A stretch of 64,000 bases of DNA from Dichetophora obliterata. Lineage: Eukaryota; Arthropoda; Insecta; Diptera; Sciomyzidae. The notes beneath the pieces were generated by a model. That model searched no databases, was not told where the DNA came from, and worked only from the letters and a program-made list of their open reading frames with translations. Position numbers and translations under genes: made by a program. This document shows positions 55,562 to 64,000 of this stretch, in pieces. The number at the start of each line of letters is the position of its first letter. Positions within the stretch are counted from its first letter, which is position 1. The stretch lies in assembly GCA_963920525.1 (NCBI GenBank), contig OY986437.1, positions 57,803,330 through 57,867,329 of the forward strand. The letters run 5' to 3'.

Positions 55562-56472
55562 ATGTGTTTTTATATTAAAACGAAGTGTGCTGTAGCGACA
55601 TGCATTAATTGCAACAGCAAAAAAAAAACAAATACGTTGGTTTCTACCGTTTCCCCAAGGCAAAAATTGCTTGTAAGCAATGGGAGATTTTTTTGTCGGC
55701 TAAATGTCGACACTGCAATGGCAGGAATCTGTGTAGATCATTTTCTGCCTGAAGACTTCGAAAGAAGGGACCAAGTTCAAATGGGTAAGTACTTCTACAT
55801 TTCCACGTAAATATTATTTTAAAAAATGTTACGATAGGTTTTGGCAAAGCTATGCGCTTAAAGCCGGGCGCTGTCCCAACAGTTATGACCAAGGAGGTGC
55901 AGCCAGAAAATGCATAACGATGTCAGCGAATTTTAAAGCGCGAAAACAAAAAAATCGTAAGTGCTCTGCTTCAGGAGTCGTTGGTCATGGAGAAGTTTTT
56001 CCTGTAGAGGAAATAGAAAAACTAAACAGGGACGCTTCTATTTCTAACCGCTCTTCAGAGCAGTTACTTCAAGCGAAAATACGGCAGCTATATTCGCAAG
56101 TGTAAGTAAAATTTAACAATTTTATGAATTCAATATTTTTAATCTTTTTCTTGGAGAGAACAGCGGTTTGGAAAACCTCGCGTGATACATCTGCCACAAA
56201 TTGCACAAAGACGTTCCGAACATAAGGCTGAAAGAAGAAGCGGCAGCATCACTTAGTTAGGTAGATCATTTAAGCGAAGGCGGTTCGCCAAGCCAACGGA
56301 AGAGCTCATGGCGCATATGACTGAGTTGGAAAAAGTGTTCAACGACGTAAATGGCGACGGGCTGCTAATAAGCAAAAATTATTTGCAGACGCACATTACA
56401 AGTGCAGAGCGTGTTATTTGTGACAACAAAATAAAGAAAATGTTTTCCGCGCACGAATGTTTTTTAAAATAA
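55562..56472 (+). pseudogene. THAP-domain protein gene, broken, three exons
   Basis: THAP is a C2CH zinc DNA-binding domain. Exon 1 (55562-55784) has KCAVATCINC, then in a second frame YVGFYRFPK and QWEIFLSA, then back in the first frame ICVDHFLPEDFERRDQ, so two frameshifts break the domain: one at a 10-A run (55619-55628), one near 55717. A 53-nt intron (55785-55837, GTAAGT...GATAG) joins in frame to GFGKAMRLKPGAVPTV, the usual THAP C-terminal block. Exon 2 (55838-56101) has a TAA near 55914 and resumes in another frame (VGHGEVFPVEEIEKLNRDAS). A second intron (56102-56156, GTAAGT...TTGGAG) keeps phase into exon 3, which has one TAG (56254-56256) and ends TAA 56470-56472, with AATAAA just after. 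Both introns keep the frame, which strongly supports a once-real gene. Confidence 0.7.
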
Positions 56473-57394
56473 GATTATTAAATAAAGAAATTGTGAACAA
56501 TTCGATGCAGAGGAAAAGAAAATTTAACAAAACAGTTCAATAATAAAAACAAAGTGAACATCCAATTTTGTATTCTATTTATTTGCAGTTTTTGTTTAAC
56601 AGCGTTCTTTACATTTAGTTACTGCATGGAAATATAAACAAACAAAGTATTCAAACACTTTTTTCGCGAATTAAACTTATTAATTTTATAATTTTTTACT
56701 TTTATCCGAGTTTTCACATGTTTTGCATGCAAAACATATGCAAATTGACAGTTTTATAGCATGCTTGTGACCGATGACGTTCCACGAAAAATTACTTTTT
56801 TCTCGCACTGCTCTTTGCGTGATCTTCTCTTATTGGTTCATGGGTCGCAATCTATTTTGATTCTGTTCAGGCTGTCAGTTGGCGCTGAGACTTCAAACGA
56901 AAAAGTCCACGCCACTTGATCAGCTTATCCACTGTACAAAATTAAATCAGAATAAGATTTTTTTTGCAGAAAATATTTAAGGACTGCCATAATGCTGGGT
57001 TTTTCAACGCAAAGTGGCACATTGGAATATATTTTTTTTTAAAAGGCACTATAGAAATATAGATCCTCAATATTCGTTTGTGGAAAATTAATAACGTAAT
57101 AAAGTTAGTTAATTAAGTTAGTTCTTAAACTAGAGAAAGAATACCTTGAAAAATTTATTCAGGACTCATTGGAATGTAAAAATGCACAAATCGGCACAAA
57201 TTAAAAAAAAAGGCTTTCCATTTTTTTTTCTTTATAATAATAAAATACTAAAAGTAGTTTATTTTATAATAATACAATTCTTGCTTAATACCTGCACAAC
57301 AATTTGTGTCAGTGCAGTGAGTGAGAGAGCTACTAACATAATAACAAAATCCGAAAATTGTAGTAGTATGTAATTGGGGACCACTGATTTAAAT

Positions 57395-57741
57395 GATACA
57401 TTTCGAAAAATAATCACTTGCCCTATAAAGGGTTAAAATGTACATAAAAGTGTTTTTTTCATGCTTGCTACAAATGTAGACTTCCAATCGTCTAAGTAAG
57501 CTTACAGTCACAAGCAAATAAGGGGTAATTCCATGAGCGTAGACAGGATTTTATTCAGGGGAGCTGTCCAAATATTGGGGGTTGGAATTAGTTTTAAAGG
57601 TTTTTTAAGAGATGGCGTAACTATCAATAGATCGCATCGGGCACACCTGTGACTATATTCATTTCAAAGCACATTGTTTAAGCTTCATTTTTCAGTATGT
57701 GTCATTCCACTGAAGTGTAAACAACATATATTTTTTTCTCT
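57395..57741. other. No gene seen
   Basis: Spacer between the hAT-type end and the mariner pseudogene. I did not find a clear mariner TIR here. Confidence 0.45.
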
Positions 57742-58680
57742 GTGAACATGTCGACTTTCGTTCCAACAAAACGCAATTTGCGGGAAGGTTTACTTTTGTG
57801 CTTCCATTTGAAGAAAAAAGCGGTTGAAGCACAACGCACGCTTACTGAGGCTTACGGGGACTATGCTCCATCGATTTCTACTTGTGAGTACTGGTTCCGT
57901 CGGTTTAAAAGTGGTGATTTTGATACGGAAGACAAAGAGCGTCCGGACCAGCCGAAAAAGTTTGAAGATGAGGAATTGGAGGCTTTGCTCGATGAAGACC
58001 CGTGTCAAACCCTTCAAGAATTGTCAGAATCATTGGGAGTCGACTTATCAACGGTCGGCAAACGCTTGAAGGCCATGGGAATGATTCAAAAGCAAGGAAA
58101 TTGGGTGCCGTACCAGTTGAAGCCGAGAGACGTTGAACGGCGATTTTGCATGTGCGAACAACTGCTTCAACGGCATAAAAGGAAGAGTTTTTGCATCGTA
58201 TTGTCACTGGCGATGAAAAGTGGATCCATTACGATAATCCTAAGCGAAAAAAATCGTGGGGACCACCCGGCCATGCATCAACATCGAGGGCCAAGCCGAA
58301 TATTCATGGCGCCAAGCTTATGCTGTGTATTTGGTGGGATCAGAAGGGTGTCGTGTACTATGAGCTGCTAAAACCTAACGAAACCATCACTGGGGAACGC
58401 TACCAACAACAATTGATGCAATTGAGCCGAGCATTAAAGGTTAAACGGCCGGAATATGCCAAAAGACACGACAAAGTGGTTTTTCAACATGACAACGCAC
58501 GGGGCCACATGTTGCAAGAACCGTCAAGGAAACGTTGGAGGCGCTACCTCACCCGCCTTATAGCCCAGACAAAGCCCCTTCCGACTACCACCTATTCAGA
58601 TCGATGACGCATGGCTTGGCTGAGCAGCGCTTCACTTCTTACGAGGATACCAAAAAATACTTCTACCAGGTACAAGGTAT
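57742..58680 (+). pseudogene. mariner transposase pseudogene
   Basis: The transposase starts MSTFVPTKRNLREGLLLCFH (the second Met, 57748, is the usual start) and keeps the N-terminal helix-turn-helix region intact to about residue 145 (WVPYQLKPRDVERRFC). A frameshift near 58190 moves it to HRIVTGDEKW (first Asp 58212-58214), running to QHDNAR (second Asp 58491-58493). Two extra G residues at about 58503 shift it again to PYSPDKAPSDYHLFRSMTHG (third Asp 58583-58585), and it ends after SYEDTKKYFYQV near 58677. The last 30-40 residues and the TIRs are missing. The catalytic triad pattern is D,D34D. WVPxxLKPRDVERR and ExLLQRxKRKSF motifs suggest the cecropia-type group (inference). Confidence 0.9.
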
Positions 58681-59000
58681 CAACTTACATTTTTTCATGT
58701 AGCTTAAAAATATATTATTAACGCAATATTATATGTACTTCAGTGAATAAATTATTGAATACCTGAACTGATATATTTCATATATTAAATTTATTCTATG
58801 ATAATATTTGTATCATTGCATTAAGCAACTGCATTGAAATAATACTAGGACTGCAATTTGTGGATAAGGTTTGTGTTTTTAATATGAACATTACTAAGTG
58901 CTAAAGTGTTTATCATCAAAACAAGTAATTGCCAGCATAAATGATATAATCTTGTATATTCGCCATTTTCGTAAATAAAGCACTTATAATATTTATATTA

Positions 59001-59345
59001 AAAATAAAAAAAAAATAAACTGGCCATTTCAGCCCTTGGAAGGACTTTGACCTAGCTTCTATTGATCAATTGTGTTGTGCATGTTATTAAATGTTTAATC
59101 ACAAATGACCGAGAACTGGACCTACGTGTTTTATGCCGACTCCGAACGGCTTATGTTCTCAAGAAGCTTTACATGGCAAATTTTTACTCTCTGAGGTTTG
59201 CCATTGTCTGCAGAGAGGTGACGACCGAACAGAAAAATTATTTCAATTGAAAAAACTTTCTGTCTGAGCTGGAATTGAACCCGGGCTACCGCGGTTCTTT
59301 AGCTTAGGGGACACGCACTCTACCCACTAGGCTACGGTCGCCACG
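59001..59345 (-). repeat. tRNA-derived SINE, copy 1, perfect duplication
   Basis: The minus strand begins at about 59345 with GGCGACCGTAGCCTAGTGGG (box A) and GGGTTCAATTCC (box B), both close to RNA polymerase III promoter consensus. It has the same body as the copy at 29742 and ends in a T-rich tail with TTTAT. The 15-bp ATAATATTTATATTA flanks both sides exactly (58986-59000, 59346-59360), proving retroposition by target-primed integration. The perfect duplication indicates a fairly young insertion. A 62-codon frame inside is accidental. Confidence 0.9.
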
Positions 59346-59571
59346 ATAATATTTATATTAGTTTTTTCTTTTTATTGCAGGAAGAACCTCAGCGAATTTC
59401 ACACAAAGTTGTCTGTCACTTGTTGTAATTTCATATATTCCTTTTCGCTTGTGTAACTTTTTCATCACGGATCACTATTTACTCGCTTATCAGTTACAGA
59501 AACACTCATTTTTGCAAAGGTAAGTATTTTGGAATGAAACACTGTGAAGTTAGAAAAAGTGACTATTTGTT

Positions 59572-60105
59572 ACTTGTGGGCCGATTTGATGAAATTATGT
59601 GTGTACAGTTTTTTCTGTTATAGGACAAAAACAGGATTCCAGGGTAATTTTTTACCGTTTATTATAACTTTTTTTAAATTTTCCAACATTTGTGTACTGG
59701 TTCGCATTCCTAATGGTTCGTTTTTTTTAAAAGCTGATGCCAAAAAAAAAATTTTCACGGCTCATAAAAGCATACTTTGCAAAATTTGAACGAAATCGAT
59801 CAGTTGAAAACGAAGTTACAGAGAAGTACATAAACTTCTTCGCTTTGTTAATATTCACAGTGCTGTAACTTCGTTTTCGACCAACAGATTTCGTTCAAAT
59901 TTTGCAAAGTAGGATTTTATGAGCCGTGAAATTGTTTCTGCATTAGATTTAAAAAAAACAAACCATTATGGAGCAAAATTTTACAGAAGTGGAAATGGGG
60001 GCAAATATTTTATTTCACAGAAAAAAAAATATCCTAGAACCCTCTTTTTGTCCTGTGACAGTAAAAATCTGTTAAAACATAATTTCATCAAATCGTAGGC
60101 CTAGT
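59572..60105. repeat. Long foldback: arms about 245 bp, 41-bp loop
   Basis: The left arm (59572-59821) and right arm (59863-60105) are imperfect reverse complements throughout. For example, CCGATTTGATGAAATTATGT pairs with ACATAATTTCATCAAATCG, and TTTGCAAAATTTGAACGAAA with TTTCGTTCAAATTTTGCAAA. The loop (59822-59862) holds its own GAAGT/ACTTC mini-hairpin. The inner 100 bp of each arm is the best preserved. No coding capacity. It is a foldback-type element or an inverted duplication. Confidence 0.85.
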
Positions 60106-61069
60106 ACACATTCATATAAAAGAGTTTAATTAAAATAAAAAATTGTGAATTTGTACCATTGTGACTGTTTTATTTTTCAAAGTTCTGTATCGCGACATGT
60201 TGCTCATCATATTGTTTTTTCAATAAGTTCAAGATGCCCAAAATGGGTAGAGTTTTGACGAAATAGGAGCATTTTGTACGGAAGCAAACATATACATGTG
60301 AATCAGTGTTTTACGAAGAAAAAAAAAACGTTAAAAATTGCCGCAACTAAGCGAATTCGTGAACGATTTCAATGTTCTTGGATTCAATGGAAAGGTATTT
60401 TTACTTGCAATTAGTTTTTGCATAAAAACAAATGTTTTTAATAGAACATTTCTTAAATAAAATTGATACAAACACCTATTTTTTTTTTCTTAAATTAAAG
60501 AAAAATACAAAAATTTGCTTCGCTACTCGCTGCATTTTATATTTTATCGAATTTATTTTAACATTCTACTGAAAAAGTAGATTTTATTTTTAATTTCAAA
60601 CAAATCACATGGCTGTAATAATTCCACAACAAAATTCGAACACTTTCACTATAAAAATAAATAAAAAAATTGTGACGACATTGAGTGGTCAAACCAGGTG
60701 CGATGGACCTTCTACATGTCCCTTTTTAAGAATATGTATAGAGTTTAGTTGTGCTTTTTTTTATCGATTTCGTCACACTGTGTTATTGTTTCATGTTGCT
60801 GATAATGAAATTTAATATTTTTAAATATTGTCTTTATTGATTAAGAAAATAAAATTAAATTCGAAACAATATTGAATTTAACGCGGTTTTAAAAAAACCA
60901 GAAATCAGTACTCATCGGCGCGAATCTTTAGCAAAGCAGTTTAAAATTTCAGCTTCTTTTTTTTCTCTTGCACCAAATTTCAATGCTCATTTTAAAGGCA
61001 TAAAAATGTTGTTGTAAGGTTGACTTTAATAGGTCGAGATATGATGTGAACAGCTACACATTACCATAT
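60106..61069. other. No gene supported
   Basis: AT-rich. A 68-codon frame at 60609 is not supported by any recognisable motif. Confidence 0.4.
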
Positions 61070-61285
61070 TCAGAAGGTAATATTGCTGGATGATTGGTAA
61101 GCTGATTTTAATATTTGCGGAAAGAAGTATTTAATCAACTGAACGATTGCAGGATTGCTCTTTTCCACGAACCGGCATGGTGTGACATCCACAAAAAAAT
61201 TAAAACCGAAATAATCAAACACAAAACCTTTCGATTCTGTTCCAATAATTTCTTGTGACCAGACATCAACAAGCAAGTTGGTCAT
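61070..61285 (-). CDS. Hypothetical 71-aa reading frame
   Basis: This frame runs from an ATG at 61283-61285 to a TGA at 61070-61072 and is open upstream to about 61330, so it may be an exon fragment. The product (VDVWSQEIIGTESKGFVFDY, FFVDVTPCRFVEKSNPAIVQ, LIKYFFPQILKSAYQ) has balanced composition and looks more protein-like than neighbouring frames. I do not recognise a family. It could be a relic of a transposon or of a host gene. Confidence 0.3.
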   Translation of the reverse strand: MTNLLVDVWSQEIIGTESKGFVFDYFGFNFFVDVTPCRFVEKSNPAIVQLIKYFFPQILKSAYQSSSNITF

Positions 61286-61628
61286 GAATGCATGAACTGC
61301 TTTTGCTTTTTTGAAAAAACTTTTTTAATTATAACAAAACTGTTTTGAATTTCTTACTTTAATATTTAATAAATTATTTTACTTAAGTTTAGGGGAGCAA
61401 CCTCACTCCTGTTCTACCCTCATTACGTCTATGGTTAATACAAGAGGTTTTTCCAATTGGACACTCTGCAGAACTGAATCTTCTTCCCATTTTTATAATT
61501 TTGATAATTTGAGAGACACTCTCTTTTTATTATAATTTCCATCGAATAAAATTTTAAGCAATATATTCTTATTACAAAGGAATTTTATAAAGGAATTAAA
61601 TATTAACTGATAAAGCAAATGTATGTTA

Positions 61629-62180
61629 TAAAGGGTGATCCAATTTGAGGTCTCTTTTCAACTGGGTTGTTTTGACAGCTGTTATGTGTCAAATGGTTTG
61701 TAATGAATGAACTTACTCCTGAACAACGTTTATAAACTGTAGAAACTTACTACCAAAATCAGTCATCAGTTAGGGAATGTTGTAGAGTTCCTCAACATCA
61801 TTTTGGTAGTTATGAGTGTCCAAATCATCAAACCATCACCAAATTTTGAACCAATTTTACACTATTGGACATTCATTATTCAACCAGAGTGCATAGAGCC
61901 CGTAATTTTGAGAATATTGCTACAGTAGCAGAGAGTGTTCCTGAAAACCTTGAACAATCGATTCGTCGCCGATCTCGAATTTTGTCAGAATTTGAAAATT
62001 GGACCCACAGAATAGAACACGTAAGGGCTAGTCGTGGGCAACATTTGAACGAAATAATTTTTTAGCATTGAGTTGTAGGAACCGAACTATCATTCCAAAT
62101 AAAGATTCACATCAATTAATTGATTTTTATGTATTTTATTTAGAAAACAAAGTAGAAAGCTCTTATTGGATCACCCTTTA
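61629..62180 (+). mobile_element. Internally deleted Tc1/mariner-type element
   Basis: TAAAGGGTGATCCAAT at 61629-61644 and its exact complement at 62165-62180 are 16-bp TIRs including the TA duplication. Between them one frame (61703-62065) encodes the N-terminal DNA-binding part of an IS630/Tc1-type transposase (MNELTPEQRL, stop, TVETYYQNQSSVRECCRV, then FTLLDIHYSTR, SIRRRSRILS) joined directly to the C-terminal tail (WTHRIEHVRASRGQHLNEII, F, stop). The whole catalytic domain is deleted. Only two in-frame stops (61733 and about 61843) mar the rest. It is a textbook deletion derivative, mobilisable in trans. Confidence 0.88.
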
Positions 62181-62359
62181 GGTGCAATGTAATGACCCTC
62201 TTGTGGTCAAATGGATGAGCTGATCCTATTATACCTATCCTAGCCGGTTTTTTCTAAGTGATACACTGTGTGATGGCGACTGTTTTTTGGGAATAATAAT
62301 GGAGCTATCTTAAGCGATTATCTTCAAACAAATATTTTTGTCAAATGAGGAGGACACCA
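62181..62359. other. Short spacer, no gene
   Basis: Nothing recognised between the deletion derivative and the LINE tail. Confidence 0.4.
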
Positions 62360-64000
62360 ACTTCAATCTCAATTCCAATTTATTTAACATAAAGTGTTGG
62401 CAAATAAGAGTTAAGTCTCTTTTAAAAGCCCAGAGAAAAATATAAATTACATTAAACGAGATCATAACAACCATTCATAAGATAATATTAAAATTTTAAA
62501 GAATTTATACAAAATTTAAAGCAACAATCATATAAAAATTTTAGATAAAAAATAAGACGGAATACATTATATGAATACATAACAACCATTAATTATATAA
62601 AAATAAAATTTAAAACAGAATTTATATAAAGTTAAAAGAAGTTAACATTTAATTAAAGAAATAATTTTGAGCAGCCTTAAAATAAACGACAGCAAAAATA
62701 AAATTAGAGATAGAATCAAATAAGAGTAAAATCAAGAGGAATAGAATCAGTAGTTAAGAAAAGTAGTTTAAAATTAAATGATTAAAGGTCCTATAGTTTG
62801 GAATACTTTTGAGGCTAAGTGGAAGTGAATTCCACAATCTGATTGCACTTACGAAAAACAGTCTACTAGAAACAATGTAGTTGTATCTTGGGACCAAAAT
62901 GCTCCTACTTCTACTTGACCTGCAGAACTCAAGTTTATCAAAAAGATATCGTGGGGATCGCGAGTAGATGACTTTGTGTAAGAAAATACAGTTTCTTGGC
63001 TTAAGGTATTCGAGTAAGCCAATGCCCAAAATTTGGTTGCAATATTGCGAGATATGGTCAAATCTTTTCAGATCGTAAATATAGCGGGCAGCGTTATTGA
63101 ATGCAACTAATAGCTTGTGAGAAGACCTCGAATCTAGCTGGCTATAAACAACTTCTGAGTATGTTATGATTGGAAGCAGCAATTGTAAAACCAACCTTCT
63201 TTTAGTATTTGTTGGCATGAACGAAGCAGTCATACGGATATTTCGTAATACATAATAAACTTTGCTTACACAAGAGTTAATGTGGTCCTCACAGGACAGG
63301 GTGGAATTAACAATATATCCAAGATTGGTTACCTTTTTAACTGTTTTCAGCTCAATGTCGTCCAATAACACAGGTGGGAAATCAGTATTCTGAAGGTGCG
63401 TTTTCGAGATTGATAGTATATATGATTTAAGGGGGTTTAATTTCAGCATATTGGTTCTGGCCCACACTGAAATTTTTTTTAGATCTTCATTCATTTTAAG
63501 AAATAAATCATCAACGATTCTAGTAGGCCTGGATAAGTATAGTTGAAGGTCATCAGCGTAAGCGTGCATGGTGACATATTTGCACTTATTGAATATGTCA
63601 TTAATAAACAAAGTAAATAGAAGTGGGCCAAGAACAGAGCCTTGTGGAACTCCACTCGTGGTCCTTCTAAATACAGAAAAATTGTTTCCCACCTTAACTC
63701 TTTGAGACCTACCAACAAGATAACTTTGAATAAAGCGAACCGCAGAAACAGAGAAATTAAAATAGCGCTTAAGTTTTTTGCAGAGTAATGTGTGGTTCAC
63801 AGAGTCGAATGCCTTAGAGAAGTCCAGTAAGCACAGCAATGTCAAATGCCGCATATCGTAAGGCTCTCTTATATCATCCAAAATTTTAACCAACGCAGTC
63901 GAACAGCTGTACCCTGATCGAAACCCGGACTGATGGTTAGACATGAGGTTAAATAAATTGATGTGGCCATTGATTTCCTCAGCTACGAGGCACTCACACA
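62360..64000 (-). mobile_element. LINE (Jockey/CR1 superfamily), continues past window
   Basis: This minus-strand element has a C-terminal reverse transcriptase frame (stop at 62754) and a 3' UTR of about 390 bp ending near 62360 in TTAAATAAATTGGAATTGAG-type sequence, a short imperfect AATTGA-rich tail. The 5' part lies beyond the window. Confidence 0.8.
62754..64000 (-). CDS. LINE reverse transcriptase, partial (open to window edge)
   Basis: The frame is uninterrupted for at least 415 codons from the window edge to a TAA at 62754-62756. An internal Met (63944) is not the true start: upstream residues CLVAEEINGHINLFNLM are also in frame and match the family. Motifs in order are NHQSGFRSGYSCSTALVKI, LLDFSKAFDSVNHTLL, TSGVPQGSVLGPLLF, and YADD (63549-63560), the catalytic site for target-primed reverse transcription, followed by the thumb and a C-terminal region RLFFVSAIRLWNSLPLSLKS typical of Jockey/CR1-like LINEs. 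All RT signature residues that I can check are present, in contrast to the three other LINE relics in this window. The endonuclease domain would lie outside. Confidence 0.92.
   Translation of the reverse strand, partial: CECLVAEEINGHINLFNLMSNHQSGFRSGYSCSTALVKILDDIREPYDMRHLTLLCLLDFSKAFDSVNHTLLCKKLKRYFNFSVSAVRFIQSYLVGRSQRVKVGNNFSVFRRTTSGVPQGSVLGPLLFTLFINDIFNKCKYVTMHAYADDLQLYLSRPTRIVDDLFLKMNEDLKKISVWARTNMLKLNPLKSYILSISKTHLQNTDFPPVLLDDIELKTVKKVTNLGYIVNSTLSCEDHINSCVSKVYYVLRNIRMTASFMPTNTKRRLVLQLLLPIITYSEVVYSQLDSRSSHKLLVAFNNAARYIYDLKRFDHISQYCNQILGIGLLEYLKPRNCIFLHKVIYSRSPRYLFDKLEFCRSSRSRSILVPRYNYIVSSRLFFVSAIRLWNSLPLSLKSIPNYRTFNHLILNYFS

Larger units (their letters stand above)
55089..56873. mobile_element. 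TIR element carrying a THAP-domain gene
   Basis: The right end (read leftward from 56873) AGCCTGAACAGAATCAAAAT, then GATTGCGACCCATGAACCAA and GATCACGCAAAGAGC, is inverted with respect to the left terminus AGCCTGAACAGAATC (55089 or 55154) and the block GCAATCATGAACCAAGAAAT/GATCATGCAAAG at 55393-55425. The TIR is about 70 bp in two parts, because the left side carries the extra X/Y inverted repeats. THAP domains are typical of P-element, Kolobok and some Harbinger-group transposons. A clear target duplication was not found and no catalytic domain is present. Confidence 0.5.
54280..57386. mobile_element. hAT-type element hosting nested insertions
   Basis: CAGTGGTCCCC (54280-54290) and GGGGACCACTG (57376-57386) are perfect 11-bp TIRs with the CAGTGG start usual for hAT. 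The 8-bp flanks are GCTTAGAT and ATTTAAAT, which differ by three transitions, so the duplication is at best decayed. About 2.5 of its 3.1 kb is later insertions: a MITE (54290-55021) that splits the terminal CCCCAT from the subterminal TTCGAATTCGAACATTAC, and a THAP-bearing inverted-repeat element (55089-56873). The remaining hAT sequence of about 600 bp has no transposase. Confidence 0.6.

Overview
The window reads as AT-rich, transposon-dense intergenic DNA from an insect, most likely a fly (Diptera). The grounds are an intact Ty3/Gypsy element, Tc1/mariner, hAT-like, piggyBac-like and Transib/RAG1-like sequences, Jockey/CR1-type LINEs, a tRNA-derived SINE, and 53-62 nt introns inside old transposon genes. 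I find no convincing single-copy host gene, rRNA or genuine tRNA, and no bacterial features. The species cannot be named from the sequence.

Layout. 0.2-3.1 kb: a dispersed GGTACC...(AAAC)n repeat and a TIR element with a broken SAM-like ORF. 3.48-9.67 kb: a young Gypsy retrotransposon (two LTR mismatches, one open 1442-codon gag-pol frame) inserted into another copy of the dispersed repeat. 10.53-14.08 kb: a 3.55-kb TIR element with a perfect 8-bp target duplication and no transposase. 14.77-16.75 kb: a solo LTR built around a 55-bp minisatellite; a second diverged copy lies inverted at 39.6-42.3 kb and is interrupted by two MITEs. 17-18.3 and 31.6-32.0 kb: arrays of a GATATCGAAT-type module. 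19-22.6 kb: several MITEs, two nested. 23.2-28.2 kb: two decayed LINEs and a piggyBac-like element. 28.2-30.1 kb: AT-rich tandem repeats, a mariner relic and a SINE. 32-37.5 kb is nearly featureless. 38.2-38.8 kb: a LINE relic. 42.66-43.67 kb: a TTA-flanked TIR element with coding scraps. 45.0-46.9 kb: a Transib/RAG1-like transposase pseudogene. 48-53.4 kb: MITEs and a Tc1/mariner-like relic. 54.3-57.4 kb: a nest of hAT-type ends, a MITE and a THAP pseudogene bounded by inverted repeats. 57.7-60.1 kb: a mariner pseudogene, a second SINE with a perfect 15-bp target duplication, and a long foldback hairpin. 61.6-62.2 kb: an internally deleted Tc1/mariner-like element. 62.4-64.0 kb: a LINE whose reverse transcriptase frame is open to the window edge.

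Interactions. The Gypsy element has everything visible for its own retrotransposition. The LINE at the right edge may encode usable enzymatic parts. Almost everything else is non-autonomous or broken and would need enzymes from elsewhere. The most interesting points are the RAG1-like fossil, the minisatellite LTR family, the interlocked inverted repeats at the THAP element, the Gypsy leader (possible intron plus five copies of a 22-nt motif), and the long hairpin at 59.6-60.1 kb. Boundaries rest on terminal repeats and target duplications read by eye; family names come from recognised protein motifs, not searches.
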